Source: a virus. From it: 64,000 nucleotides of DNA. The translations under genes and the position numbers were made by a program. The stretch spans positions 1 to 64,000 of the IMG/VR virus record IMGVR_UViG_3300046368_000687; one strand, 5' to 3'. Below the pieces are notes generated by a model that was not told the origin of the DNA, searched no databases, and worked only from the letters and a program-made list of their open reading frames with translations. Shown in pieces: positions 37,301 through 43,641 of the stretch (its first letter is position 1; every line of letters begins with the position of its first letter).

Positions 37301-37703
37301 CAATGTAAATCCAATTACATTCATTAACGGTGCAGGACTTGTTGTATTTGGTCAAAAAACTAGAGCAGCAAACGCAAGTGCATTGGATAGAGTAAACGTA
37401 GCACGTTTAACTGTATACTTACGTAGTCAGCTTAAGAAACTTGCAAAACCATATATCTTTGAACCAAATGATAAAATCACCCGTGATGAAATCAAACAGC
37501 AGGTTGAAAGTTTAATGGTAGAACTAATTGGACTTAGAGCAATCTTTGACTACTTGGTTGTGTGTGATGAAACTAACAACACACCAGCAAGAATTGATAG
37601 AAACGAACTGTATGTAGATATTGCTATTGAACCAGTAAAAGCAGTAGAATTTATTTACATCCCGCTACGTCTTAAAAATACAGGAGAAATTTCCGGGTTA
37701 TAA
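34395..37703 (+). CDS. 18: Tail sheath protein, gp18-like, enlarged
   Basis: The N-terminal LTSPGVQVSVIDESFYTPAE and C-terminal region (SDASMSGYYANRWV, ALRTIALNDQVAYPWFAPAG, LNVARLT-type helix with LRSQLKKLAKPY, and the final VEFIYIPLRL) match contractile sheath proteins of the T4 gp18 family. At 1102 aa it is far longer than T4 gp18 (659 aa). The extra bulk lies between about residues 125 and 745 and contains at least six units of a W-bearing beta repeat (for example near residues 133, 195, 349, 585, 651 and 731). These should lie on the outer sheath surface. The start at 34395 follows GAGGAG; an in-frame upstream ATG at 34359 lies at the predicted mRNA start. Confidence 0.9.
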   Translation: MALTSPGVQVSVIDESFYTPAEPGTTPLIFIATKQNKKNPGGTGIAPGTTKANAGKVYLMSSQRELSETFGDALFYSDASNNMIHAGEQNEYGLQAAYSYLGVANRAYVVRADADLSELTGSATEVAGDPADGSWWFDTDDTSYGIFEWNGEAASVTNGQSFVNKVPTVITDTSKVVNYAGSDFTPKTSVGAVGDYAIVAVTNTNRLWYKNSTGAWVEVGSNAWIASWAFVSGTAGSTPSGTGNIVFTIDGTPTTVTTTGTTLNQVVSDINGDAGAQGEGISATATGNKLNLFYNGSAGSQSVVLSETASVLTDFGITPGTFRAPEHTIAAHTSVPEWKSRDTTPRPTGSVWLKSTNPNLGAAYSVKQYSASSDSWTTVSAPLHATNHAAIASIDTTGGGANIAAGAVYARTNVAEDTRPRGSVQLMVRQATGATSITSAAITASTYTAASHDFTISESITGSATMSTPVTITFTATAATTDADVMAGAINGAGLTNVSATVNSKNQLVMSHANGGEIRLVEGTNTPLDNIFTPFVSTNPASTANFYFRPGTDVSTSPKEFMASNWNVLTYTAKATAPTATPATGALWYSSVVDEVDIMIHNGTTWVGYNNFDHQGDGNVGASSVLDENGPIVSAAAPTKQSDNATLIQNGDIWISTADLENYPQVYKYNGDTSKWVLLDNTDQTTEAGVLFADARYNTTGANSATAGAISEMVTSDFLDPDAPDPALYPKGMILWNTRRSGFNVKRYERDWIDTTALNGRQSDASMSGYYANRWVTESANNVDGSGAFGRKAQRKVIIQALQAAVNNNDDIRDDESRVFNLIASPGYPELIGEMNTLNNDRGLTAFVVGDSPFRLASKTTDLQNWASNANLAVEDNDNGLVSRDEYLGVYYPSGFTSDNAGNNVVVPSSHMALRTIALNDQVAYPWFAPAGTRRGSVTNATASGFVNAEGEFQSIALNEGQRDTLYSNNVNPITFINGAGLVVFGQKTRAANASALDRVNVARLTVYLRSQLKKLAKPYIFEPNDKITRDEIKQQVESLMVELIGLRAIFDYLVVCDETNNTPARIDRNELYVDIAIEPVKAVEFIYIPLRLKNTGEISGL

Positions 37704-37712
37704 TATCATAAA

Positions 37713-37738
37713 GTAGGGGGTTAATAATAATCCCCTAC
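37713..37738 (+). terminator. Hairpin between sheath and tube genes
   Basis: GTAGGGG pairs with CCCCTAC around a 12-base A/T-rich loop, ten bases after the gp18 stop. It lacks a T tract, so it may be a partial terminator or an RNA-end stabiliser. A late promoter follows directly, so the tube gene can be transcribed on its own. Confidence 0.5.
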
Positions 37739-37742
37739 AAAT

Positions 37743-37750
37743 GATAAATA
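37743..37750 (+). promoter_or_regulatory. T4-type late promoter element (GATAAATA)
   Basis: The predicted start near 37756 gives a 15-base leader with AGGAG before the gp19 ATG at 37771. A separate promoter fits the high tube demand. Confidence 0.75.
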
Positions 37751-37770
37751 CTTGTGAATAGGAGTAATAA

Positions 37771-38394
37771 ATGGCAATCTCATCATTATCAAAATTAACA
37801 GTTCCGTTAGCAACAAACGACAGCGCAAGCAGTCAAGGTTTGCTGATGCCGAAGCTGCAATACCGTTTCCGTGTAACATTAGAAAACTTCGGCGTCTCGA
37901 CTCCGACAACAGAACTTACAAAACAAGTTATGGACATCACTCGTCCAACAGTTTCTTTTGATCCAATGGAAATACCAATTTATAACAGTAAAGTTTACCT
38001 TGCAGGTAAGCATACATGGGCACCAATTACGTTAAACTTACGTGAAGATGTTAACAATAACGTACAAAAATTAGTAGGTGAACAACTACAGAAGCAATTC
38101 GACTTTATGGAGCAAGCAAGTGCTAACTCTGGACAAGACTATAAGTTTGTTACACGCATTGAAATCTTAGACGGCGGCAACGGCGCAACAGGTGTAAATG
38201 TTTTAGAAACTTGGGAATGTTACGGTTGCTTTATAACAGAAGCAAACTACAACTCACTTGCATACGCAAACAATGAGCCAGTAAATATTACACTAAGTAT
38301 GCAATACGACAATGCTATCCAAACTCCAGAAAATACTGGTGTAGGAACAGCAGTTGGCAGAACACTAGGAACAAACGTAACTGGTGGCGGTTAA
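37771..38394 (+). CDS. 19: Tail tube protein, gp19-like
   Basis: This 207-aa protein shows the gp19 tube signature: PKLQYRFRVTLENFG near residue 27, VMDITRPTVSFDPMEIPIYN, KVYLAGKHTWAPITLNLRED, and the C-terminal ETWECYGCFITEANYNSLAY with ITLSMQYDNA. It forms the inner tube through which DNA is passed. It follows the sheath gene, as in T4, and has its own late promoter and a strong terminator. Confidence 0.93.
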   Translation: MAISSLSKLTVPLATNDSASSQGLLMPKLQYRFRVTLENFGVSTPTTELTKQVMDITRPTVSFDPMEIPIYNSKVYLAGKHTWAPITLNLREDVNNNVQKLVGEQLQKQFDFMEQASANSGQDYKFVTRIEILDGGNGATGVNVLETWECYGCFITEANYNSLAYANNEPVNITLSMQYDNAIQTPENTGVGTAVGRTLGTNVTGGG

Positions 38395-38424
38395 TATTTA
38401 AAACACAGATTGCTATTAGAATAG

Positions 38425-38455
38425 AGGGAGTATATTTTATACTCCCTTTTATTTT
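38425..38455 (+). terminator. Intrinsic terminator after the tail tube gene
   Basis: GGGAGTATA pairs perfectly with TATACTCCC over a TTT loop, extended by an A-T pair, and is followed by TTTTATTTT. This is a good rho-independent terminator. Confidence 0.9.
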
Positions 38456-38474
38456 ATGCGTAGTTTACGAATAG

Positions 38475-38482
38475 GATAAATA
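38475..38482 (+). promoter_or_regulatory. Late promoter element (GATAAATA) abutting a start codon
   Basis: GATAAATA lies between the gp19 terminator and the ATG at 38487. With T4 geometry the +1 base is 38488, within the start codon, so the mRNA would have essentially no leader. An AGGA overlaps the element and would not be in the transcript. Confidence 0.68.
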
Positions 38483-38486
38483 CAAT

Positions 38487-39569
38487 ATGGCTAATCCTTT
38501 TAATGGTTTCTTTGATAATTTGTTTAGCGGCGCACTTAGCCCGAAAGGCAATCTTGGCGACTACCAACACGCTTCAAAAACCTTTGTAGATGGAAATTTT
38601 AGACTTGCTCCAAAATTTGACCATCTTTATCATGTTGTGCTTAATGTTAATCCAGAAATTGATTTAGTTAATTTTGGTGCATTTAATAATCTTATAAAAC
38701 GTGAAATAAATTTATTGTGTTCCGCAGTTGATTTACCGTCCTATAATGTTAATACTGCTACTATAAATCAATATAATAGAAAAAAAGTTACACAAACTAG
38801 TGTTGATTATCAACCTGCAAATATGACGTGGATTGACGATAACGCAGGCATTAGTAACTTTTTATGGCAAAGTTATTTTAACTATTATTATAGTGATGCA
38901 TCGCATGTGTCAAGCAATGGCACAGCACCTAATATCAAAGACCCAGCTTACGATCGTGAAGGCAACAAAAATACAGGATACGGCACAGGAGCAGTATTTA
39001 ATAATAGGTTTGGATTAGACAGACCAGGCAAAACTGCAAACTTTTTTACAAGTATACAAGTATTTCAATTGCATCCGCAAGATGGCAAACCTACAAACAC
39101 AAGTTTTACCTATATTAATCCTTTGATTGATAGCTGGGATCACAACAGTGTAGAAAGGTCTGCTACTAGCTTTAGCGAGAATAGAATGCGTTTTAGTTAC
39201 GAATCAGTTATTATGGATCGTAACTTTACAAAAGTTGGCGTTACACCTAACACATTTGGAGAAGGGCGCTACGATACTGCTCCGAGTCCTAACAGTATAG
39301 CAGGTGGCGGAGCTAGTAGCTTTTTTGGCACCGGTGGTGTATTAGCCGGAACAAGTGCTACTGTGCAAAACTTACAAAATGGTAATGTGCTAGGTGCATT
39401 AATTACTGGCGCAAATACTTTTAGAAATGCAAAGAATTTATCGTTTAATAATTTAGCTAGTGAATTGATAGGCGCTGGAGAAGATATCATAGTTGATGCA
39501 ATTGGTAATAATCAATTTCCGTCAAATGGAAATAAAAATGTAACTAATGCAAATCCAAAGGAATTTTAA
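38487..39569 (+). CDS. Tail-tube-fold baseplate or tail-completion protein
   Basis: This 360-aa protein has a tube-like core: APKFDHLYHVVLNVNPE near residue 41, then CSAVDLPSYNVNTATINQYN, RKKVTQTSVDYQPANMTWID and a YESVIMDRNFTKVG strand. Phages of this group carry such a gene next to gp19, and the fold suggests a relative of gp19 such as the T4 baseplate tube proteins gp48/gp54 or the completion protein gp3. I cannot choose between these. The C-terminal quarter is Gly/Asn/Ser-rich and probably disordered. The next gene follows its stop with no gap. Confidence 0.65.
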   Translation: MANPFNGFFDNLFSGALSPKGNLGDYQHASKTFVDGNFRLAPKFDHLYHVVLNVNPEIDLVNFGAFNNLIKREINLLCSAVDLPSYNVNTATINQYNRKKVTQTSVDYQPANMTWIDDNAGISNFLWQSYFNYYYSDASHVSSNGTAPNIKDPAYDREGNKNTGYGTGAVFNNRFGLDRPGKTANFFTSIQVFQLHPQDGKPTNTSFTYINPLIDSWDHNSVERSATSFSENRMRFSYESVIMDRNFTKVGVTPNTFGEGRYDTAPSPNSIAGGGASSFFGTGGVLAGTSATVQNLQNGNVLGALITGANTFRNAKNLSFNNLASELIGAGEDIIVDAIGNNQFPSNGNKNVTNANPKEF

Positions 39570-39947
39570 ATGAGTGACTTTTCAACCACAGACATAAATT
39601 TACAAGATTCAATATCATTATCAAAAGAAAAATTTCTCAATACAAAAAAAGAAAGTTTAAGTTTTCCAAGCAATCAAGTTGATGCAGTAGTTGGATTTTT
39701 TGAAAACAGAGGTTTTGATACACTAGCTTCAACTAGTGTAGCTAGTGTGCTACTAACGCAAGCAAAAGTTGACAATGCAAACGTAATGGAATTACTTGAA
39801 CAATTAAAGGGATATGACAAAGTTAAGTTAACAAGTTTAATAGTTGCTATCTTAAATGCTAATAGAAGTAATATAAGCAAATTAGGATATAAGGCAATTG
39901 AAGCAGAAAACACTGATAACTTAGTAAGTAGAAATATCATGGTATAA
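39570..39947 (+). CDS. Unknown conserved head/tail-region protein, 125 aa
   Basis: The protein has a disordered N-terminus rich in Ser/Thr/Asp, followed by a helical part with VDAVVGFFENRGFDTLASTS and LLEQLKGYDKVKLTSLIVAI. I know this only as a type of small gene found between tube-like and head-completion genes in T4-like marine phages, with no function. Its stop overlaps the next ATG (TAATG), so it is coupled to gp4. A role in tail or baseplate assembly is an inference from place. Confidence 0.7.
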   Translation: MSDFSTTDINLQDSISLSKEKFLNTKKESLSFPSNQVDAVVGFFENRGFDTLASTSVASVLLTQAKVDNANVMELLEQLKGYDKVKLTSLIVAILNANRSNISKLGYKAIEAENTDNLVSRNIMV

Positions 39948-40384
39948 TGGCCAAGTATGCACAAGGCAAATATACGCTAAAAAATCCAGAAAAATATATG
40001 GCAAATAGACAACCGACTTATCGTAGTAGTTGGGAGTTTGCTTTTATGCGCTTCTGTGATGAACATCCTAGTGTAGAAAAATGGGCAAGCGAAGCTGTAA
40101 AAATACCTTACAGAAATCCATTCACAGGAAAACAAACAATATATGTACCAGACTTTTTTATGGTGTACACTGATGCAAAAGGTAAAAAACATGTAGAATT
40201 AATCGAGGTTAAACCTTTTAGTCAAACAAGTATGAAAGAAGCAAAACGTAATAAACGTGATCAAGCACATGTTGTATTAAATCAAGCAAAATGGGCAGCA
40301 GCATATGCGTACTGTAAACAACAAGGTATTACATTTAGAATTGTAACAGAAAACGATATTTTTCATACAGGCCGCAGAGGTTAA
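39947..40384 (+). CDS. 4: Head completion protein, gp4-like
   Basis: This 145-aa protein matches T4 gp4 (also called gp50/65), which closes the head-tail joining step and has a TnsA-type nuclease-like fold. The pattern YRSSWEFAFMRFCDEHPSVEKW, then IPYRNPFTGKQTIYVPDFFM with a PDF metal-type motif, and ELIEVKP (E-x-K) is the endonuclease core: D, E and K are present near residues 69-88. Length agrees with T4 gp4 (150 aa). It lies upstream of the terminase genes. Confidence 0.9.
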   Translation: MAKYAQGKYTLKNPEKYMANRQPTYRSSWEFAFMRFCDEHPSVEKWASEAVKIPYRNPFTGKQTIYVPDFFMVYTDAKGKKHVELIEVKPFSQTSMKEAKRNKRDQAHVVLNQAKWAAAYAYCKQQGITFRIVTENDIFHTGRRG

Positions 40385-40392
40385 TATTATTG

Positions 40393-40400
40393 CATAAATA
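40393..40400 (+). promoter_or_regulatory. Late promoter element (CATAAATA)
   Basis: CATAAATA gives a predicted start near 40406 and a 20-base leader before the gp16 ATG at 40426. Only a weak GGA lies in the leader. Confidence 0.6.
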
Positions 40401-40425
40401 ATACTAGCATATTACGGATAATAAC

Positions 40426-40917
40426 ATGACTAAAAAATTAGAAGATTTACTAAACTTACCAGATGCAAAAGAATTCATTCAAGAAGCTGAGGATAAAAAG
40501 TCCCAAGCTGTTGCAGCACAAGAAGCATCGTTTAGAGACATTGAAGACTTAGATAAAATTGCAGCCGCATTACCTAGTGTAAAAGGATTGGGCGATGCAG
40601 CAGATGCAGAATTAAATGAAGTAGCTGACAAAGCAATGCAAGCATACGACGATTTAATGGACCTTGGCATGAATGTAGAATCACGCTATAGTGGTAGAGT
40701 TTTTGAAGTTGCAGGTACAATGTTAAAAACTAACCTTGATGCAAAAGTTGCAAAGATGGACAAAAAATTAAAGATGATCGAATTGCAGTTAAAGAAGCAA
40801 AAAGCAGATGCTGATACATTTTCTTCTCCAGCAGGAATGTCAGAAGGAGACGGATATGTTGTTACTGATCGTAATAGCCTTTTAGAGAAGTTAAAAGGTA
40901 TGAAAGACGATAAATAA
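40426..40917 (+). CDS. 16: Terminase small subunit, gp16-like
   Basis: This 163-aa protein is nearly the same length as T4 gp16 (164 aa) and is mainly helical with a central long coiled-coil (about residues 45-125), as in the ring-forming T4-type small terminase. Typical segments are KAMQAYDDLMDLGMNVESRYSG and VAGTMLKTNLDAKVAKMDKK, then LKMIELQLKKQK. It would stimulate gp17 and regulate packaging. It lies two genes before gp17 rather than directly adjoining it. Confidence 0.85.
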   Translation: MTKKLEDLLNLPDAKEFIQEAEDKKSQAVAAQEASFRDIEDLDKIAAALPSVKGLGDAADAELNEVADKAMQAYDDLMDLGMNVESRYSGRVFEVAGTMLKTNLDAKVAKMDKKLKMIELQLKKQKADADTFSSPAGMSEGDGYVVTDRNSLLEKLKGMKDDK

Positions 40918-40938
40918 CATATAGCCAGGAAAACAACG

Positions 40939-41487
40939 ATGAACACATTTAAAAATATTTTACTAGAAACACACAAAGTATATCCTTTCAAGATCGGTAT
41001 TGCAGGCGATCTTCCAGACGGTTGTGAAGAAAGTGTAAAATCTTGCTTACAAAAGTATGCTATAAAAAGCATGTCAGCAGGTAAGAAAACACCAATTCAA
41101 AAACGTCCGTTAGATTTTCCACAATTAGAAAATATTGATGTTCATTATTACGAAGTAGAACTACAGTATCCAACAACAGGCGATACACTACAAGAGTATA
41201 TCGGACAGTGCTGCGGAATTGATGCAAGTCATATTATTGTTAGAAATCCGTTAGAACAACAAGAGCTATATCAAGAAGAAAAGGACGATGGTCCTTACGA
41301 AGCAAAACTAACACAAGAAGACATGGGAGGTGAGTCTGCACAAGAAGATGCTGGCGGTAACCGTGTAATGAACTTGTTAAAAGAATTAGAAACAGCACGT
41401 AAAGAAAGAGACGATGCTGATAGTGGCTACAAAATGGAACAGCCTCTAGAAGAGCCTACTAATGATAAAAGCGCAATAGGGAGTTAA
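40939..41487 (+). CDS. Unknown head-associated protein, 182 aa
   Basis: The N-terminal 120 residues form an alpha/beta domain (YPFKIGIAGDLPDGCEESVK, then VHYYEVELQYPTTGDTLQEY and IDASHIIVRNP) and the C-terminal third is acidic and probably disordered. I have seen such a domain only in unnamed phage genes near head genes. It may be a head-interior or packaging-associated protein. It follows gp16 by 21 bases with AGGA-like spacing, and the next gene follows after three bases. Confidence 0.65.
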   Translation: MNTFKNILLETHKVYPFKIGIAGDLPDGCEESVKSCLQKYAIKSMSAGKKTPIQKRPLDFPQLENIDVHYYEVELQYPTTGDTLQEYIGQCCGIDASHIIVRNPLEQQELYQEEKDDGPYEAKLTQEDMGGESAQEDAGGNRVMNLLKELETARKERDDADSGYKMEQPLEEPTNDKSAIGS

Positions 41488-41490
41488 ACA

Positions 41491-41988
41491 ATGAGTAGCA
41501 TGGCAGATATATTAAGAGCAATGGATGCAGCTGATAAGCCAGTTGCAGAATGTCCACCTGAAATGGGTGAAATGGATCAAGGCGGATCAATCAATATTCA
41601 AATGAACGATGCAGGCCAAATGGCACAATTATTGCAAGCGTTGCAATCAGTACAGCAAGGCGAAGCACAAGAAGAAGAAGTTGAAGAATACGATAACGAA
41701 CCAGAAGAGGAATACATGGGTGTAGACGCAGTACTTCCAAGTGGTGACGATTTACACAAAAGTAAGAAATCATATCCAGCAACAGCAGGCGGCGATAACC
41801 CAATGAATGTTGAAAGTATTAAGGATCGTTTATGGGCAGCACTTAACGAAAAGAAAAAGCCAGATGCTGACGGCGACGGTGTTCCAGACTGGGCAGACAA
41901 GAAGCCTGGCAAAGACGATAACGAAGGTAAGAAAAAAGGTAGCAAGCCTAAAAAAGGCGAAGTGCCTCCACAGTTTAAAAAGAAATAA
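41491..41988 (+). CDS. Unknown acidic protein with a DxDxDG calcium-type motif
   Basis: This 165-aa protein is highly charged. Its middle is Gln/Glu-rich (MAQLLQALQSVQQGEAQEEE) and its end is Lys-rich. Near residue 128 the run DADGDGVPDWADKKPGKDDN resembles a thrombospondin type 3 or EF-hand-like calcium-binding loop (DxDxDGxxD). There is no known enzyme domain. It ends just before a terminator and is likely a partner of the preceding gene. A structural or head-internal role is possible but unproven. Confidence 0.62.
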   Translation: MSSMADILRAMDAADKPVAECPPEMGEMDQGGSINIQMNDAGQMAQLLQALQSVQQGEAQEEEVEEYDNEPEEEYMGVDAVLPSGDDLHKSKKSYPATAGGDNPMNVESIKDRLWAALNEKKKPDADGDGVPDWADKKPGKDDNEGKKKGSKPKKGEVPPQFKKK

Positions 41989-42002
41989 AAATACAATAAG
42001 TC

Positions 42003-42026
42003 AATAGCGCCAAACGGCGCTATTTT
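42003..42026 (+). terminator. Intrinsic terminator before the large terminase gene
   Basis: AATAGCGCC pairs perfectly with GGCGCTATT around AAAC, followed by TTC and a short T-rich run. It ends the gp16-linked unit, so gp17 must have its own promoter. Confidence 0.88.
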
Positions 42027-42030
42027 CTTG

Positions 42031-42038
42031 ACTAAATA
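42031..42038 (+). promoter_or_regulatory. Late promoter element (ACTAAATA) with +1 on the start codon
   Basis: TAAATA lies three bases after the terminator T-run and is followed by TTAAC and ATG. The predicted +1 base is 42044, the A of the gp17 ATG. No ribosome site is present, which fits a leaderless mRNA. Confidence 0.68.
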
Positions 42039-42043
42039 TTAAC

Positions 42044-43630
42044 ATGGCAACTTCACTAGATGGCGTTTTAATTAAAAAAGCCAATAAACAAGAAACATAT
42101 ACAAACGACCAAGTCGAAGACTTGATGGCATGCATGGATCCTGATACTGGATACTTGCATTTTGCACGTAAATTTGCACATATTCAACATCCTGTAAAAG
42201 GCAAACTCTTGTTTGATCCGTTTGAATATCAGTTAGGCTTACTGCACAGTTATCACAGCTACCGTTTTAATATTAACATGATGCCTAGACAAACAGGCAA
42301 AACTACGTGTGCTAGTATATACCTAGCGTGGTATGCAATGTTTAATCCAGATCAAACTATTCTTATTGCAGCACACAAATACACAGGTGCTCAAGAAATT
42401 ATGCAACGTATACGTTACGTATATGAACTTTGTCCTAATCATATTAGAGCAGGTGTTACAAGTTACAACAAAGGTAGTATTGAGTTTGAAAATGGTTCAC
42501 GTATTATTAGTCAAACAACAACTGGTAACACAGGACGTGGTTTGAGTATTTCATTATTATACTGTGACGAGTTTGCATTTGTGCCTCCAAACATTGCTGA
42601 AGAATTTTGGACTTCAATTTCGCCAACACTAGCAACTGGTGGTAGAGCTATTATTACTAGCACTCCGAATAGTGACGAAGATACGTTTGCTATGATATGG
42701 AAACAAGCAGAAGAAAAGTTTGATGTACATGGCAATGAACAAGAAGTTGGCACAAATGGCTTTCATAGTTTTATTGCACATTGGAGCGAACATCCTGATA
42801 GAGACGAAGCATGGAAAGATGAAGAAATTGGACGTATTGGTGAAGAACGTTTTAGACGTGAATACGGATGTGAATTCTTAGTCTTTGACGAAACACTAAT
42901 CAATTCATTACACCTAACTGAAATGGAAGGTGTTGCACCTTCCTTACAAATGGGACAAACTCGTTTTTATACAAAAATTTCACCTGATAAGAATTACGCA
43001 ATAGCACTTGATCCTAGTATGGGTACAGGTGGAGACTATAGTGCAATACAGGTAGTCGAACTTCCTACATACATACAAGTTGCTGAATGGCAACATAACA
43101 CAACTAGTATTCCAGGACAGATACGAGTACTAAAAGACATATGCGATTACATAGCAAAAGAACGTGGCGATGATAACGGTATATATTGGAGTGTTGAAAA
43201 TAATGGTATTGGCGAAGCATGCCTAATTGTAATCAACGATCACGGCGAAGAAAATATACCTGGTATGTTTATTAGTGAGCCAATGCGTAAAGGCCATGTA
43301 CGTAAATTTAGAAAAGGCTTTAATACTACACATAGTGCAAAAGTAACTGCATGTAGTAGATTAAAGACAATGGTTGAAAATAAAAAATTAATTATTCATA
43401 GTAAACCTTTTATAAGTGAACTAAAAGCATTTGTTGCAACAGGCAGTAGTTATCAGGCAAAGCCAGGCGGTACTGATGACTTAATTAGTTCAATGTTGCT
43501 CGTACTTAGAATGATTACAGTAATGAAAGATTGGGATATTAATATCTATAATTCATTTACACAGATGGAATCGGGCGCAGAAGAAGACTACGAAATGCCC
43601 ATGCCTATCTTTGTTAGTGGCAGTTATTGA
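42044..43630 (+). CDS. 17: Terminase large subunit, gp17-like
   Basis: This 528-aa protein is the packaging motor. It has the N-terminal ATPase with a Walker A variant at residues 82-88 (RQTGKTT), a Walker B at 171-177 (LLYCDEF, catalytic E176), and the C-terminal RNase H-like nuclease with the first Asp at 323 (ALDPSMGTGGDYSAIQV) and later SVENNGIGEACL. A putative gp20/gp16-binding linker lies before residue 60 (HFARKFAHIQHPVKGKLLFD). It is shorter than T4 gp17 (610 aa) but the core is complete. The start at 42044 follows a late element directly. Confidence 0.95.
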   Translation: MATSLDGVLIKKANKQETYTNDQVEDLMACMDPDTGYLHFARKFAHIQHPVKGKLLFDPFEYQLGLLHSYHSYRFNINMMPRQTGKTTCASIYLAWYAMFNPDQTILIAAHKYTGAQEIMQRIRYVYELCPNHIRAGVTSYNKGSIEFENGSRIISQTTTGNTGRGLSISLLYCDEFAFVPPNIAEEFWTSISPTLATGGRAIITSTPNSDEDTFAMIWKQAEEKFDVHGNEQEVGTNGFHSFIAHWSEHPDRDEAWKDEEIGRIGEERFRREYGCEFLVFDETLINSLHLTEMEGVAPSLQMGQTRFYTKISPDKNYAIALDPSMGTGGDYSAIQVVELPTYIQVAEWQHNTTSIPGQIRVLKDICDYIAKERGDDNGIYWSVENNGIGEACLIVINDHGEENIPGMFISEPMRKGHVRKFRKGFNTTHSAKVTACSRLKTMVENKKLIIHSKPFISELKAFVATGSSYQAKPGGTDDLISSMLLVLRMITVMKDWDINIYNSFTQMESGAEEDYEMPMPIFVSGSY

Positions 43631-43636
43631 TAAATA
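43629..43636 (+). promoter_or_regulatory. Late promoter element (GATAAATA) with +1 on the start codon
   Basis: The element overlaps the gp17 TGA stop and is followed by TAAGT and ATG. The predicted +1 base is 43642, the A of the ATG. There is no ribosome site, so this is another candidate leaderless start. Confidence 0.68.
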
Positions 43637-43641
43637 TAAGT

